DNA from: Planctomycetota bacterium
Lineage (GTDB): Bacteria > Planctomycetota > UBA1135 > UBA2386
Assembly (NCBI GenBank): GCA_016713175.1
Contig: JADJPQ010000012.1
Span: 248,001 to 312,000 of the forward strand
DNA: 64,000 nucleotides
Direction of reading: 5' to 3'
Position 1 is the stretch's first letter; every line of letters begins with the position of its first letter. The translations under genes were made by a program, and so were the position numbers. Shown piece after piece: positions 49,423 through 57,967 of this stretch. A model generated the notes under the pieces. That model was not told the DNA's origin. It saw nothing but the letters and a program-made list of their open reading frames with translations, and made no database searches.

Positions 49423-50458
49423 TCACTGGGAAGCAAGCTCCTTGGTTAGCGCATCGATTCTCTCAATCGCCTTGCGACGAGTGGCTTTCAAGGAACCCAT
49501 GTCGTCGAGCCTCGGCCAGTTATGTGACCTGTCGAAGTTTCTGATCTGACGCAGAATCGTTGGCGCATGTACAGTGAAGACGGTGTGCGCGAAGCCGTGC
49601 TTTCCCGCCGCATGTGCCTCTGCGTTCAGTCGGTCACCTAGGATCGTTCTGTTTCCCGACGGAACGGCTTCCACGATGTGGACGGCAAACCCTGTCGGCC
49701 TTTGCGCTCCCGAGGAACTCGCGGAGAGTTGCAAGCCTGCCAAGCGTCTCCTGGATTCCACGGCGCAGGCGGTGCGGGCAGAGAACCAAGCGGGCACCTG
49801 CCTCGAACGCATGTCGTTCAAGTTGCACTCGCTCATGATATTGCTGCCTACGATGCTCGGCCAAGCGGGGGGTTTCTCCTTCGCGAAGGACCCATGGAGC
49901 AGGGTTCAGGTCCGGATTCTCGCTCGGAATGGAGAATGAGGAGAAGACGGCAACTTGGCGTACAAGTGCGGCCCCTTCAAGACGCTCCGCTGCAGCGGCA
50001 AGTTTCTGTGACCGCGACAGAGGGTCATCAGCCACTTCGACGGTGAGAGGGCCGCCGTGGCTACCACTCATGAGGGAGGCGATACCATTCCGAAGCCTGC
50101 GAGCAGCGCCCTTCAACCGCGTGGCCTGAATATCATCCACGATGCCATGGACAGGCGTGTCATCGGCAGTCACGACAAAGATGGGGACGCCCTGTCCTCG
50201 AGCGAACCCAATCTCGTAGGCGACCCACGGGCTTTTCATCGCCTCCTTGGACCACACCACCGCCAGCACGTGCGACGACGCGATCTGCGCTTCGATCGAG
50301 GCCCGCCATTTGGCGCCGGCAGGGATCTCCGAGTCCGAGCATACCGTGAAACCCTCACCCTTGAGGCTGCGGGCAACCGCTCCCTTGGCATCTGGGTTCG
50401 ATGCCGCGTGGCAGACGAACACCCGGGCGGATGCTACGTAGTCGTCGAACTCGTGCAT
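49423..50458 (-). pseudogene. TIR-domain gene broken by one frameshift
   Basis: The first frame (from 50458) begins with a TIR domain: ARVFVCHAASNPDAKGAVAR, SSHVLAVVWSKEAMKSPWVA, YEIGFARGQGVPIFVV. It continues into a region with HRRQQYHERVQLERHAFEAG, LVLCPHRL and LATLREFLGSAKADRV. Similarity to the expected C-terminus then resumes in the next frame as FAVHIVEAVPSGNRTILGDR, then HGFAHTVFTVHAPTILRQIR, to a stop at 49423. The switch lies near 49690 at a GGGTTT run and needs one base removed. It could be a true mutation, a sequencing error or slippage. Confidence 0.6.
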
Positions 50459-50496
50459 GGTGATTGTTTTGGCTTATGTTCAGTGCGTTCCGGCGA

Positions 50497-50814
50497 CTAG
50501 TTTCTCATGGCAAGGCCGCGCTTCGTCAGGCTCGCTTTCTCGCCTGCCATGCGGAGAAAACCGTTCCTGAACAGCGCGCCCACGGTCGTGAACCGCAGCT
50601 TGTGCTTCTGGCAGATCTCGCGGAGCTGGTCCCTGGTCACGGAACCCCCGCGCGACTTGATGGCCTGACAGATCGCAACGACGCGTTTCCTCGCATCCTG
50701 GTCAGAGAGGCGACGAGCCGGCTGCGCAGTCTTGAGGAGTCGTTCGATCTGAAGAAGTTCATGATGAAGATGACGACGGATTGCCTCCAACTGCATGCGC
50801 TCGATGCGTTCCAT
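50497..50814 (-). CDS. Small protein with predicted winged-helix segment
   Basis: The 105-residue protein has an N-terminal helical region (RIERMQLEAIRRHLHHELLQ). A segment resembling a helix-turn-helix follows (GGSVTRDQLREICQKHKLRF, then TTVGALFRNGFLRM). It could regulate neighbouring immune genes. No family is recognised. Confidence 0.5.
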   Translation of the reverse strand: MERIERMQLEAIRRHLHHELLQIERLLKTAQPARRLSDQDARKRVVAICQAIKSRGGSVTRDQLREICQKHKLRFTTVGALFRNGFLRMAGEKASLTKRGLAMRN

Positions 50815-50862
50815 GCAGGTCGGGGGTGCGAGCTGGTATATAAAGGTGTCGGTTGAACAAGC

Positions 50863-51474
50863 TCAGTGATTGGAGACACCACCAGGTTTGAGATAGCTCA
50901 CGTGTGCCATCCACTTGATCGGGACGTCTCGCGTACCTCGGGATGGAGTGTCGATACACTCAAGCATTTGGAATCCCGCATGATGAAGGCGTGCCTCCCA
51001 TTCATCAGAAGTGTACATCTCAAAGAGTCGGCCATCGGCCGATACTTCGCTGCCTGCGCCAACTTGCATGGAAGTCAACAAGTGGCCGCGGGGTCGTATA
51101 GCTCGTGCAATAGCTTGGAGAACGCGGTCGATGTCCTCTCGGCGCACATGCAGTAGGGACGCCACCGCCCAAATTGCGTCGAACTCACGGTGGAAGTCCA
51201 TATCCTCAATCCTGGTCACGATCACCCTCTGCTTTGAGAGCTTCGATGCGATTGCAGCAAGGGCCCGTGAGTAGTCGAGGCCAACAACCTCATAGCCTCG
51301 TCGTGAAAGCTCCCGCAGGTCGCGCCCCGAGCCGCAACCGAGGTCAAGCACTCGCGCTCCACGAGGGACCCGTCGCGAGAACGCAGTCCACAGATGAGCG
51401 AGGTCCGAGCCACTGGTGCGCGACGCATACGTCGAGGCACTTCTTTCGTAGTAGTCTCGGGTGGTGTCTGTCAC
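50863..51474 (-). CDS. Class I SAM-dependent methyltransferase coupled to FRG gene
   Basis: The 203-residue protein has motif I ARVLDLGCGSGRDLRELS, motif II VVGLDYSRALAAIA, and IEDMDFHREFDAIWAVASLL followed by RPRGHLL. This is a typical small-molecule/ubiE-like methyltransferase fold. The GTG start overlaps the FRG gene stop (GTGA), so translation is coupled. The methyl acceptor is unknown; a nucleotide or a self-protection target are possibilities. Confidence 0.78.
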   Translation of the reverse strand: MTDTTRDYYERSASTYASRTSGSDLAHLWTAFSRRVPRGARVLDLGCGSGRDLRELSRRGYEVVGLDYSRALAAIASKLSKQRVIVTRIEDMDFHREFDAIWAVASLLHVRREDIDRVLQAIARAIRPRGHLLTSMQVGAGSEVSADGRLFEMYTSDEWEARLHHAGFQMLECIDTPSRGTRDVPIKWMAHVSYLKPGGVSNH

Positions 51475-52169
51475 GAGTAGCTGAGAGTCTGGAATGACCA
51501 GTTCAAGTGAGTGGACAGTCCATCGAGATCTGGGAATAGCGCAAGGCGATTCACGCCCCAGTGCGATAGCTGCTGTGCGATCTTGCGCTTGGCCTTACCT
51601 CTGACGATGATCTTCTCAAGGTGGTCATTCCTGGGCAGCACCTTTGCCAGGTCTACATCTGGCGGACCATGCAAGGTGAATATGCCTCCCTGACGGCTAA
51701 TCCTCGGAGTGACTGATCCTGGCCTGAGCCGGCATACACCTTTCCGGTTGAAAGGGCTACCTGCGGGACTGTCGAGAGGACGCTTCTCGGAGTAGTGCGC
51801 TATGACGCAACCATCTGTCTTCTCGTCGATGCTGGCGTCCGCACCGGTAGCGAAGTAGAGAGCGGCAAGGGAGTTGAACGTCCAATCGAGCAATCGCGTG
51901 GCTAGGCCATGGTGTTGAGCAACGGCGAGCAGCTCCCAATCTGAGAGTTCACGCGGCCCGGGCGGCATGAAGGCGACGGCGTGCCTTTTCCATGCAGCAA
52001 ACAGGCGGATGTCGTCGACCTTCTTGCTGACATACTGTGGTCGCCCGACCTTCGGTACGAGACGGTATGCTACGTCGCTATGCCCGCGGTAGAACCATCG
52101 ATACCACTTCACGTGGTGCTTCTCCACGACCCGGAAGTACTGGCTGATGTTCGTGATCGTATGATCCAT
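51471..52169 (-). CDS. FRG-domain protein
   Basis: The 232-residue protein shows the FRG signature: WYRWFYRGHSDVAYRLVPKV (FxFRG position), then LLAVAQHHGLATRLLDWTFN and SLAALYFA. FRG proteins occur widely in phage-defence islands and are thought to be toxic effectors, but the reaction is not established to my knowledge. It is the first gene of a two-gene operon with a methyltransferase, divergent from dndC. I see no membrane segment. Confidence 0.75.
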   Translation of the reverse strand: MDHTITNISQYFRVVEKHHVKWYRWFYRGHSDVAYRLVPKVGRPQYVSKKVDDIRLFAAWKRHAVAFMPPGPRELSDWELLAVAQHHGLATRLLDWTFNSLAALYFATGADASIDEKTDGCVIAHYSEKRPLDSPAGSPFNRKGVCRLRPGSVTPRISRQGGIFTLHGPPDVDLAKVLPRNDHLEKIIVRGKAKRKIAQQLSHWGVNRLALFPDLDGLSTHLNWSFQTLSYS

Positions 52170-52399
52170 GGTGGTTCAACCCGCGGAAGGAACGCCGCGA
52201 ACGCCTCAGCACCTTGCGCGGCACGGTCCCCAAGGTCAAGCAGTTCTGAGGGTCTCTCGGGCCTCGACGACCTGCGATCGAGGCACGGGATCACGACCTG
52301 CTCTCCGCCGTCACCCTGAGACCCTGCCGTTGGTGGGAGCATCTTCTTCGTTCCACTGGACCTGGCCCTGATCGGCAGGCAAGATGCTCCGGGAGAAGC
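52170..52399. other. Intergenic region between FRG gene and dndC
   Basis: This 230-base divergent region holds no gene I can support. AGGGTCTC (near 52251) and GAGACCCT (near 52318) are inverted copies about 60 bases apart, which may be chance. The dndC ribosome site GGGAG lies at its right end. Promoters for both directions must be here, but none is convincing by eye. Confidence 0.35.
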
Positions 52400-53800
52400 A
52401 TGCCCACCCCCTCGCAGCACCCGATGGCCCTCCTCGCGCGGTTCGGGCACACGGAGCGGTCCGAGATTCGAGCCGACTTCGCGCCGTCCGTGCTGGCCGA
52501 CCTCCGGGCGTCCTACCTCTCGGACGACCGGCCGTGGGTCCTAGGGTTCAGCGGCGGGAAGGACTCGACGGCGCTCCTGCAGTTCGTCTACTACATGCTG
52601 GCACGCCTGCCCGCGAGCGACCGGAAGAAGCCGGTCTTCGTCCTGGCCTCGGACACCCGCGTGGAAGCCCCCTCCATCTCCCAGAGGATCCGGAAGGAGC
52701 TTGCGCTCATCGGTGAGGCAGCCGAGCAGGACCGGCTCCCGATCACGACCCACCTGGTCTTCCCCAAGCTCAACGACTCCTTCTGGGTCGGTCTGATCGG
52801 CCGCGGGTACCCCTCGCCGAGCACCAAGTTCCGTTGGTGCACCGATCGCCTCAAGATCCTCCCGTCGAGCCACTTCATCAAGACCATCGTGGACCGAACG
52901 GGCGCGGTCGTCGTGGTGCTGGGGGCGCGAAAGGACGAGAGCGCGACACGTGCCCAGACCATGGCGGCATCCAAGATCGAGGGCCAGCGATTCCGGCCGC
53001 ACACCGACCTGCCCAAGGCGTGGGTCTACACGCCCCTGGAGGACCTTTCCGTGAACGAGGTTTGGACCTACCTCCTGCAGGTTCCATCTCCTTGGGGCGG
53101 AGACAATCGCGCGCTGGTCGCGCTCTACAAGCAAGCTGGCGGAGGGGAGTGTCCTCTCGTCATCGACACTTCGACGCCGTCTTGCGGTCAAAGCCGCTTC
53201 GGATGCTGGGTCTGCACCGTCGTCGAGAAAGATCGCTCGATGGAGGCGCTCGTTGACGCGGGCGAGGACCACCTTGAACCGCTCCTGGATTTCCGTGACT
53301 ACCTCAAGGATGTCCGGAACAAGGCTGGTGCGCGCTATGACCTCCGCAGGAACGGCAGCGTACCCATTCGGAAGTCTACCGGTGAACAGATGACCAATAC
53401 TGGTCCCTTCACCCACGTGACACGGCGAGATCTCCTGCGCAGACTGCTCGAGGCGCAGCAGCAGTCTGGTCTGTCGCTGATTGACGGTGATGAGTTGGCC
53501 GCTATCCAAGAGATCTGGACGCACGAGGAACACAACCCACAACCTCCTGACACAGTCGTCCACATCTGGAAGCATGTTTACGAGAAGACGCCGATGCCAC
53601 CAGACAACAACGTCGATACTCCACTCAGCGCGGAAGACGAACTGCTCCGCAAGGTCTGCCAGGAGCAGGGCGTGTCCTTCGAGATGATGTTGCGTCTTCG
53701 CGATGTCGAGGAGCGGTTCAGCCATCTGAAGCGGCGGCACGGGCTGCCGGAGGAGATGCGAGAGATCGTGCGCCAGGAGACAAAGGACAAGGACTCCTGA
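52400..53800 (+). CDS. dndC: DNA phosphorothioation protein DndC
   Basis: The 466-residue protein is a PAPS-reductase-like ATP pyrophosphatase. The PP-loop is VLGFSGGKDSTALLQFVYY. FRWCTDRLKILPS, VVLGARKDES and the Cys-rich STPSCGQSRFGCWVCTVVEK (iron-sulfur cluster ligands) are all DndC features. It activates the DNA backbone for sulfur incorporation. It is the first gene of the dnd operon, with GGGAG five bases before the ATG and two bases to dndD. Base composition and codon use are less GC-rich than the chromosomal genes. Confidence 0.92.
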   Translation: MPTPSQHPMALLARFGHTERSEIRADFAPSVLADLRASYLSDDRPWVLGFSGGKDSTALLQFVYYMLARLPASDRKKPVFVLASDTRVEAPSISQRIRKELALIGEAAEQDRLPITTHLVFPKLNDSFWVGLIGRGYPSPSTKFRWCTDRLKILPSSHFIKTIVDRTGAVVVVLGARKDESATRAQTMAASKIEGQRFRPHTDLPKAWVYTPLEDLSVNEVWTYLLQVPSPWGGDNRALVALYKQAGGGECPLVIDTSTPSCGQSRFGCWVCTVVEKDRSMEALVDAGEDHLEPLLDFRDYLKDVRNKAGARYDLRRNGSVPIRKSTGEQMTNTGPFTHVTRRDLLRRLLEAQQQSGLSLIDGDELAAIQEIWTHEEHNPQPPDTVVHIWKHVYEKTPMPPDNNVDTPLSAEDELLRKVCQEQGVSFEMMLRLRDVEERFSHLKRRHGLPEEMREIVRQETKDKDS

Positions 53801-53802
53801 CC

Positions 53803-55845
53803 ATGTCCACGTGGAAGCGCGTCACGATCGAACGCCTTGAGCTGCGGAACTTCAAGCGCTTCAGGGGTAAGCACACGATCGACCTTTCTCCGTCGCCCCA
53901 GCGCAACAAGCCGCTCATCTTGATTGGGGGAGACAACGGCCGCGGCAAGACGTCGCTCCATGAAGCCATCAACTATGCGCTCTATGAGGACAATGATCTT
54001 CCGAACATTCACACTCGACCCAACTACTTGAAGGCCGTCAGCGATCGCCTCAACCGGGCTGCACTTGACGAAGGGCAGAATGACTATGCGGTCGCGCTTG
54101 AGCTCTCCGCGTCTGATGGGACTGCTGACCGCCACTTTCGCATCGAACGGAAGTGGCAAGTCAACGTCCCACAGAGACGAGCAGAGAACGCCCAGCTCAC
54201 GATCCTCGAGAACGGCCGCCCTATCGATTGGATCCATGACAGTAGTTCTGGCGCGTGGCAGGATTTCGTTCGCAGCATCCTACCTCCTCGCGTCGCTCCG
54301 TTCTTCTTCTTCGATGGCGAGCGCATTCAGGAGTTTGCAGAGGATACACAAGAGGAAAAGACGATGGTCAACGCCATCGAGGACATTCTACACATCAATG
54401 TGTACAAGCAGTTGCGCGACGACCTCAAGAAGCATGTTGCCGATTACGTAGATCCCGCAGATGTGGCTGGCGGTGGAGTTGATTTCTTTGATCTCCAGAA
54501 GGAGTCCGAGCGAATCCAGGGGGAGATTGACAGAAAGCTGGACCAGAAAGCAGAATGCGAGCGCGAGATCCAAGACCTTCGCACAAACCGCAAGAGGGCA
54601 GAGGACGAGCTTCGGCGTATCGCTAGTCCCTATGCATCCCAACGTGGTCAGCTGCTTCAGGAGCAGGCAAGGCTGGAGCGGGAGCTCGAAGACGCGAAGG
54701 AGGCCGTTCGCAGGAGCTTCGAACCAGTTCCTATTATGCTGTCGCAAGGACTTCGTTTGGAACTCGAGCATCAACTGCTTGAGGAGCAGCGAGGCGTTGC
54801 CACACCGCAAGCCGTGGCGAACCTACGCGAGAAACTCAGGGTCATCGAGCACAAGGTCTTTCGCGAACCTCCCAAGGGGCCAAAGGGAACCGATCTTTCG
54901 GCGGCGCAGACCGCCCACTACTCCCAGGTGTTCATTCAAGTCGCGCACGAGGTTCTCGGCCTCCAGCAACCTGTAGAGCAGAGCCGGCGGTTGCACGATG
55001 TTGGTGAAGGTGAGCGTGACCGAATCCTGGGCCGCCTTCGCGAGCTGGCTCAGGTTGCAGGCGTCCTTCGTGAAGCCATCGACCAACGGGAGAGGCTCGC
55101 GACGGAGCTCCGCGACGTGACGCTGAAGCTCCCGTCCACTTCTGACGACCCACAAGTCGGCACCCTCTTGAAGGACAAGCAGGACATCGACGAGCGTATC
55201 GGCAAGCTCGACGAAGAGGTGCGTGTTCTGACGGCAGACATTGATCGGCTGCAGGCAGACCTCGCTGTGCGGCAGCGTCAGATCGAAAAGAGCCAGGAGA
55301 ACCGCGCAAAGTCTGCCGAGGCCAAGCGCACGATCAAGGTGTCACAGCAAGCACGACGTGTTCTGGACGCCTTCATCAAGAAACTGGCGGAGGGAAAGCT
55401 CGGAGCGCTGCGCGATCGCTTCGATGAGATGTACACGAAGCTCCGCAGGCCCGAGGACCCCGTTCAGTCCGTCGAGATCGATCCTGACACCTTGAAGATC
55501 ATTCTCAAGGACGCCCAAGGACGCTCCCTGGAGAAGCGCGTCTTCAGTGCAGGAATGAAGGAGATGTACGCGCTGTCCCTCCTTTGGGGGCTCGCGCGTG
55601 CATCCGACCGAGAACTCCCCATCCTCATCGACACGCCTGTTGGGCGCCTCGACTCCACGAACCGCCGTGCGCTTTTCGAGAAGTACCTCCCACACGCAGG
55701 CCACCAGGTCATCGTTCTGTCGACGGACAAGGAGGTGGACGTCGAGTGGGCGAAGCGGCTTGAGCCGTTCGTGGCTCGCCAGTACCGCCTCGACCACGAC
55801 AGCGCGAAGGACTCAACCGTGATCCGCCCAGGCTACTTCTTCTAG
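53803..55845 (+). CDS. dndD: DNA phosphorothioation ATPase DndD
   Basis: The 680-residue SMC/RecN-like ATPase has N-terminal Walker A IGGDNGRGKTSLHEAINYAL and the DndD-typical APFFFFDGERIQEFAED. A long central coiled coil follows. The C-terminal signature and Walker B are KRVFSAGMKEMYALSLLWGL and ELPILIDTPVGRLD, then HQVIVLSTD. It supplies ATPase and nicking-related functions in the Dnd complex with DndC and DndE. Two-base gap from dndC. Confidence 0.93.
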   Translation: MSTWKRVTIERLELRNFKRFRGKHTIDLSPSPQRNKPLILIGGDNGRGKTSLHEAINYALYEDNDLPNIHTRPNYLKAVSDRLNRAALDEGQNDYAVALELSASDGTADRHFRIERKWQVNVPQRRAENAQLTILENGRPIDWIHDSSSGAWQDFVRSILPPRVAPFFFFDGERIQEFAEDTQEEKTMVNAIEDILHINVYKQLRDDLKKHVADYVDPADVAGGGVDFFDLQKESERIQGEIDRKLDQKAECEREIQDLRTNRKRAEDELRRIASPYASQRGQLLQEQARLERELEDAKEAVRRSFEPVPIMLSQGLRLELEHQLLEEQRGVATPQAVANLREKLRVIEHKVFREPPKGPKGTDLSAAQTAHYSQVFIQVAHEVLGLQQPVEQSRRLHDVGEGERDRILGRLRELAQVAGVLREAIDQRERLATELRDVTLKLPSTSDDPQVGTLLKDKQDIDERIGKLDEEVRVLTADIDRLQADLAVRQRQIEKSQENRAKSAEAKRTIKVSQQARRVLDAFIKKLAEGKLGALRDRFDEMYTKLRRPEDPVQSVEIDPDTLKIILKDAQGRSLEKRVFSAGMKEMYALSLLWGLARASDRELPILIDTPVGRLDSTNRRALFEKYLPHAGHQVIVLSTDKEVDVEWAKRLEPFVARQYRLDHDSAKDSTVIRPGYFF

Positions 55846-55855
55846 GTCCAAGGCA

Positions 55856-57355
55856 ATGGAACGCTTCAAGACCACGAGTGACGCGCACGAGTTCCTTGAG
55901 CGCATCAACCGAGCAACTGGCATCAAGAGGAACATCTGGTCGCGAGCTGCACTGGGATGGTCTCTGAGCCTCGACAAGCCGCCGGACGAGGACGCGGACT
56001 TCGACTCCGACGGCATGGAGCACACGCGACAGATGATCTTCGGTGACGACGAACCCGTGCTGCTGGCGCTGATCCGACAGCGATACAGGGAGCCAGTGCC
56101 TGACGAGCGTCTGCGCAAGATCGTCAAGGTGCACGTCGAGCGCGGCCTACGTTTGATCCGTGAACAGTACGATCGTCTGAACAAGCGCGGTGATGAGCTC
56201 CTTCTCTTCCTACTGGACCAGTGCACGTCACTCGACCAAACGAAGGGCAAGGGCGCCTCCCGAATCTCAGCCACCACCCCAGCGCAGGGATGTGGCGTAG
56301 TCCTCAACCTCGGTCACGCAGTCGGCACAGCAACGCCGGTGCTCCACTCCTTGAACGGCCCAGGACGCACACCTCACTTGGCGATCATGGGCAGGAACAG
56401 CACTGGGAAGACGCGCACGGGGCTTTCCCTCCTTCACCAAACCACGACTCCCAAGCGTCCGCTGCCCTTCCTCATCTTCGATTACGCCAAAGGTGATATC
56501 GCCGGCAACCGAGACTTCATCACTGCCACCGGGGCGCGCGTTGTCAGCTTGCCCGGAACCAGGATCCCCTTCGCACCGCTTGCCATCGGCGAGCGCAATC
56601 ACCATGCAATCGGTATCGCCGCGCATCGCTTTCGTGACACCATCGGATCGGTCGTCCGGGGGCTGGGTGCCAAGCAGAAAAGCCACTGCCTTGAGATCAT
56701 CCGCGAAGCCTACGTCCAGGCACCCAATGGTACGCCGGACCTTGAGGACGTCGTGGAGGCAGCCGAACGGCAATACCAGGACAACGACTGGACCGAGGAC
56801 TCTCTCCTTCTCTGCCTGAGGGAGTTCACGGACTTCCCCCTCTTTCGTCGTGCGAACGATGGCCTTGACCATGCGTTCCTTCGTCACCCGCACGTCATCG
56901 ACATCCACGCACTGCCGGAGGGTCTTCGCAAGCTCGCGGTGTTTCTCACGCTCGACCGCCTGTACGCAGAGATCATGGCGATGCCAGACGCCCCCCTGGA
57001 CAAGGACAACAACCGCGAGATGCGTCTCATCATCGTCATCGACGAGGCGCATCACTACCTGCCGTGCAAGCAGCCGACTTTGGAGAAGATGGTCCGTGAG
57101 GTCCGATCCAAAGGCGTTGGTATCTGGCTTTTCTCGCAGTCACCTGACGACTTCGATCAACCAAAGTACAATTTCGCGCGCGAGATGGGTCTTTCCATTG
57201 TCTTCTCCTGTGTCCTTGAGAAGCCAAAGATGCTGGAGGCACTCCTGGGTGGCAAGGTCAATCCAAAGCGCCTGTCTCAACTACCTACGGGAGTTGCTGT
57301 AACGAGAATCCATGGATCTGACGCACCAGTGGAAGTCCAAGCCTGGCAGCCATAG
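55856..57355 (+). CDS. DndE domain fused to HerA-type ATPase
   Basis: In the 499-residue protein, residues 1-~105 match DndE (about 110 residues when alone). INRATGIKRNIWSRAALGWS, then LSLDKPP and GMEHTRQMIFG correspond to the TGI...RWAFCLSL...Y-x-F/L-G pattern. Residues ~150-499 are a HerA/FtsK-type ATPase with Walker A IMGRNSTGKTRTGLSLL, Walker B MRLIIVIDEAHHYLP, then SKGVGIWLFSQSPDDF. DndE binds nicked DNA; HerA-type motors usually belong to the Dnd-linked restriction part (DptH). The fusion could couple modification to DNA translocation or restriction. Confidence 0.78.
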   Translation: MERFKTTSDAHEFLERINRATGIKRNIWSRAALGWSLSLDKPPDEDADFDSDGMEHTRQMIFGDDEPVLLALIRQRYREPVPDERLRKIVKVHVERGLRLIREQYDRLNKRGDELLLFLLDQCTSLDQTKGKGASRISATTPAQGCGVVLNLGHAVGTATPVLHSLNGPGRTPHLAIMGRNSTGKTRTGLSLLHQTTTPKRPLPFLIFDYAKGDIAGNRDFITATGARVVSLPGTRIPFAPLAIGERNHHAIGIAAHRFRDTIGSVVRGLGAKQKSHCLEIIREAYVQAPNGTPDLEDVVEAAERQYQDNDWTEDSLLLCLREFTDFPLFRRANDGLDHAFLRHPHVIDIHALPEGLRKLAVFLTLDRLYAEIMAMPDAPLDKDNNREMRLIIVIDEAHHYLPCKQPTLEKMVREVRSKGVGIWLFSQSPDDFDQPKYNFAREMGLSIVFSCVLEKPKMLEALLGGKVNPKRLSQLPTGVAVTRIHGSDAPVEVQAWQP

Positions 57356-57392
57356 CGGAAGCGAGTGACCAACTTTGGTGTAGTCGTTATCG

Positions 57393-57965
57393 ATGAAGCA
57401 GAGCACCCTCGATCTCCTGGACGCAGACCTACGGCAAGGGCACGTCAAACACATGAGCATGGATGACGATGTCCACTGGAAGACCTATCGGCAGTCCCTT
57501 GTTATCAGCCCCAAGTACTGGCAGGACTATCAGGCTGCCCTTCAGAGCCAGACCTTCAGGTGGACAGAGGTGAAGTACACGTTACTTCATTCTCACCTCT
57601 CAACAATGAATGCCAAGCTTCCTGGGCTGTATCTTTTTGTGGTTCGCCCTGGCTTTCTGATTCAGAGTCTACCGCAGTTCGTTTTCTATGTCGGAATCTC
57701 CGGCGAGCACGGTTCATTGCGACCGCTTCGTCAGCGCCTCAAAGATTACCTTTCTTTGGAGCAAGTCAGAAAACGAAAGAACGTTCACAAGAACCTTCAG
57801 CTATATTACCCGGTAGTGTATGTGGTCTACACTCTGCTCAGACTCTCTCACGCCAAGCTAGAGTCACTGGAGGAAGCTATGCACGGGTACTTCTATCCGT
57901 GGGCCGGAAGGCGTGATTTCCCCGTTCCGATAAAGAACGCCCAGAAGGCATGGGGGGCCGTGTAG
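57393..57965 (+). CDS. GIY-YIG-type nuclease in dnd operon
   Basis: The 190-residue protein has the GIY-YIG core: PGLYLFVV (residues 77-84), FVFYVGISG (97-103), a conserved Arg in PLRQRLKDYL (111-120), a Glu in LESLEEAMHG (156-165) and an Asn at 182 (KNAQKAWG). The first ~70 residues are a separate helical region. It sits between the dndE-HerA fusion and dndB, two bases before dndB, so it belongs to the operon. The likely role is restriction of unmodified DNA or processing during modification. No dndFGH genes are present. Confidence 0.72.
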   Translation: MKQSTLDLLDADLRQGHVKHMSMDDDVHWKTYRQSLVISPKYWQDYQAALQSQTFRWTEVKYTLLHSHLSTMNAKLPGLYLFVVRPGFLIQSLPQFVFYVGISGEHGSLRPLRQRLKDYLSLEQVRKRKNVHKNLQLYYPVVYVVYTLLRLSHAKLESLEEAMHGYFYPWAGRRDFPVPIKNAQKAWGAV

Positions 57966-57967
57966 CG

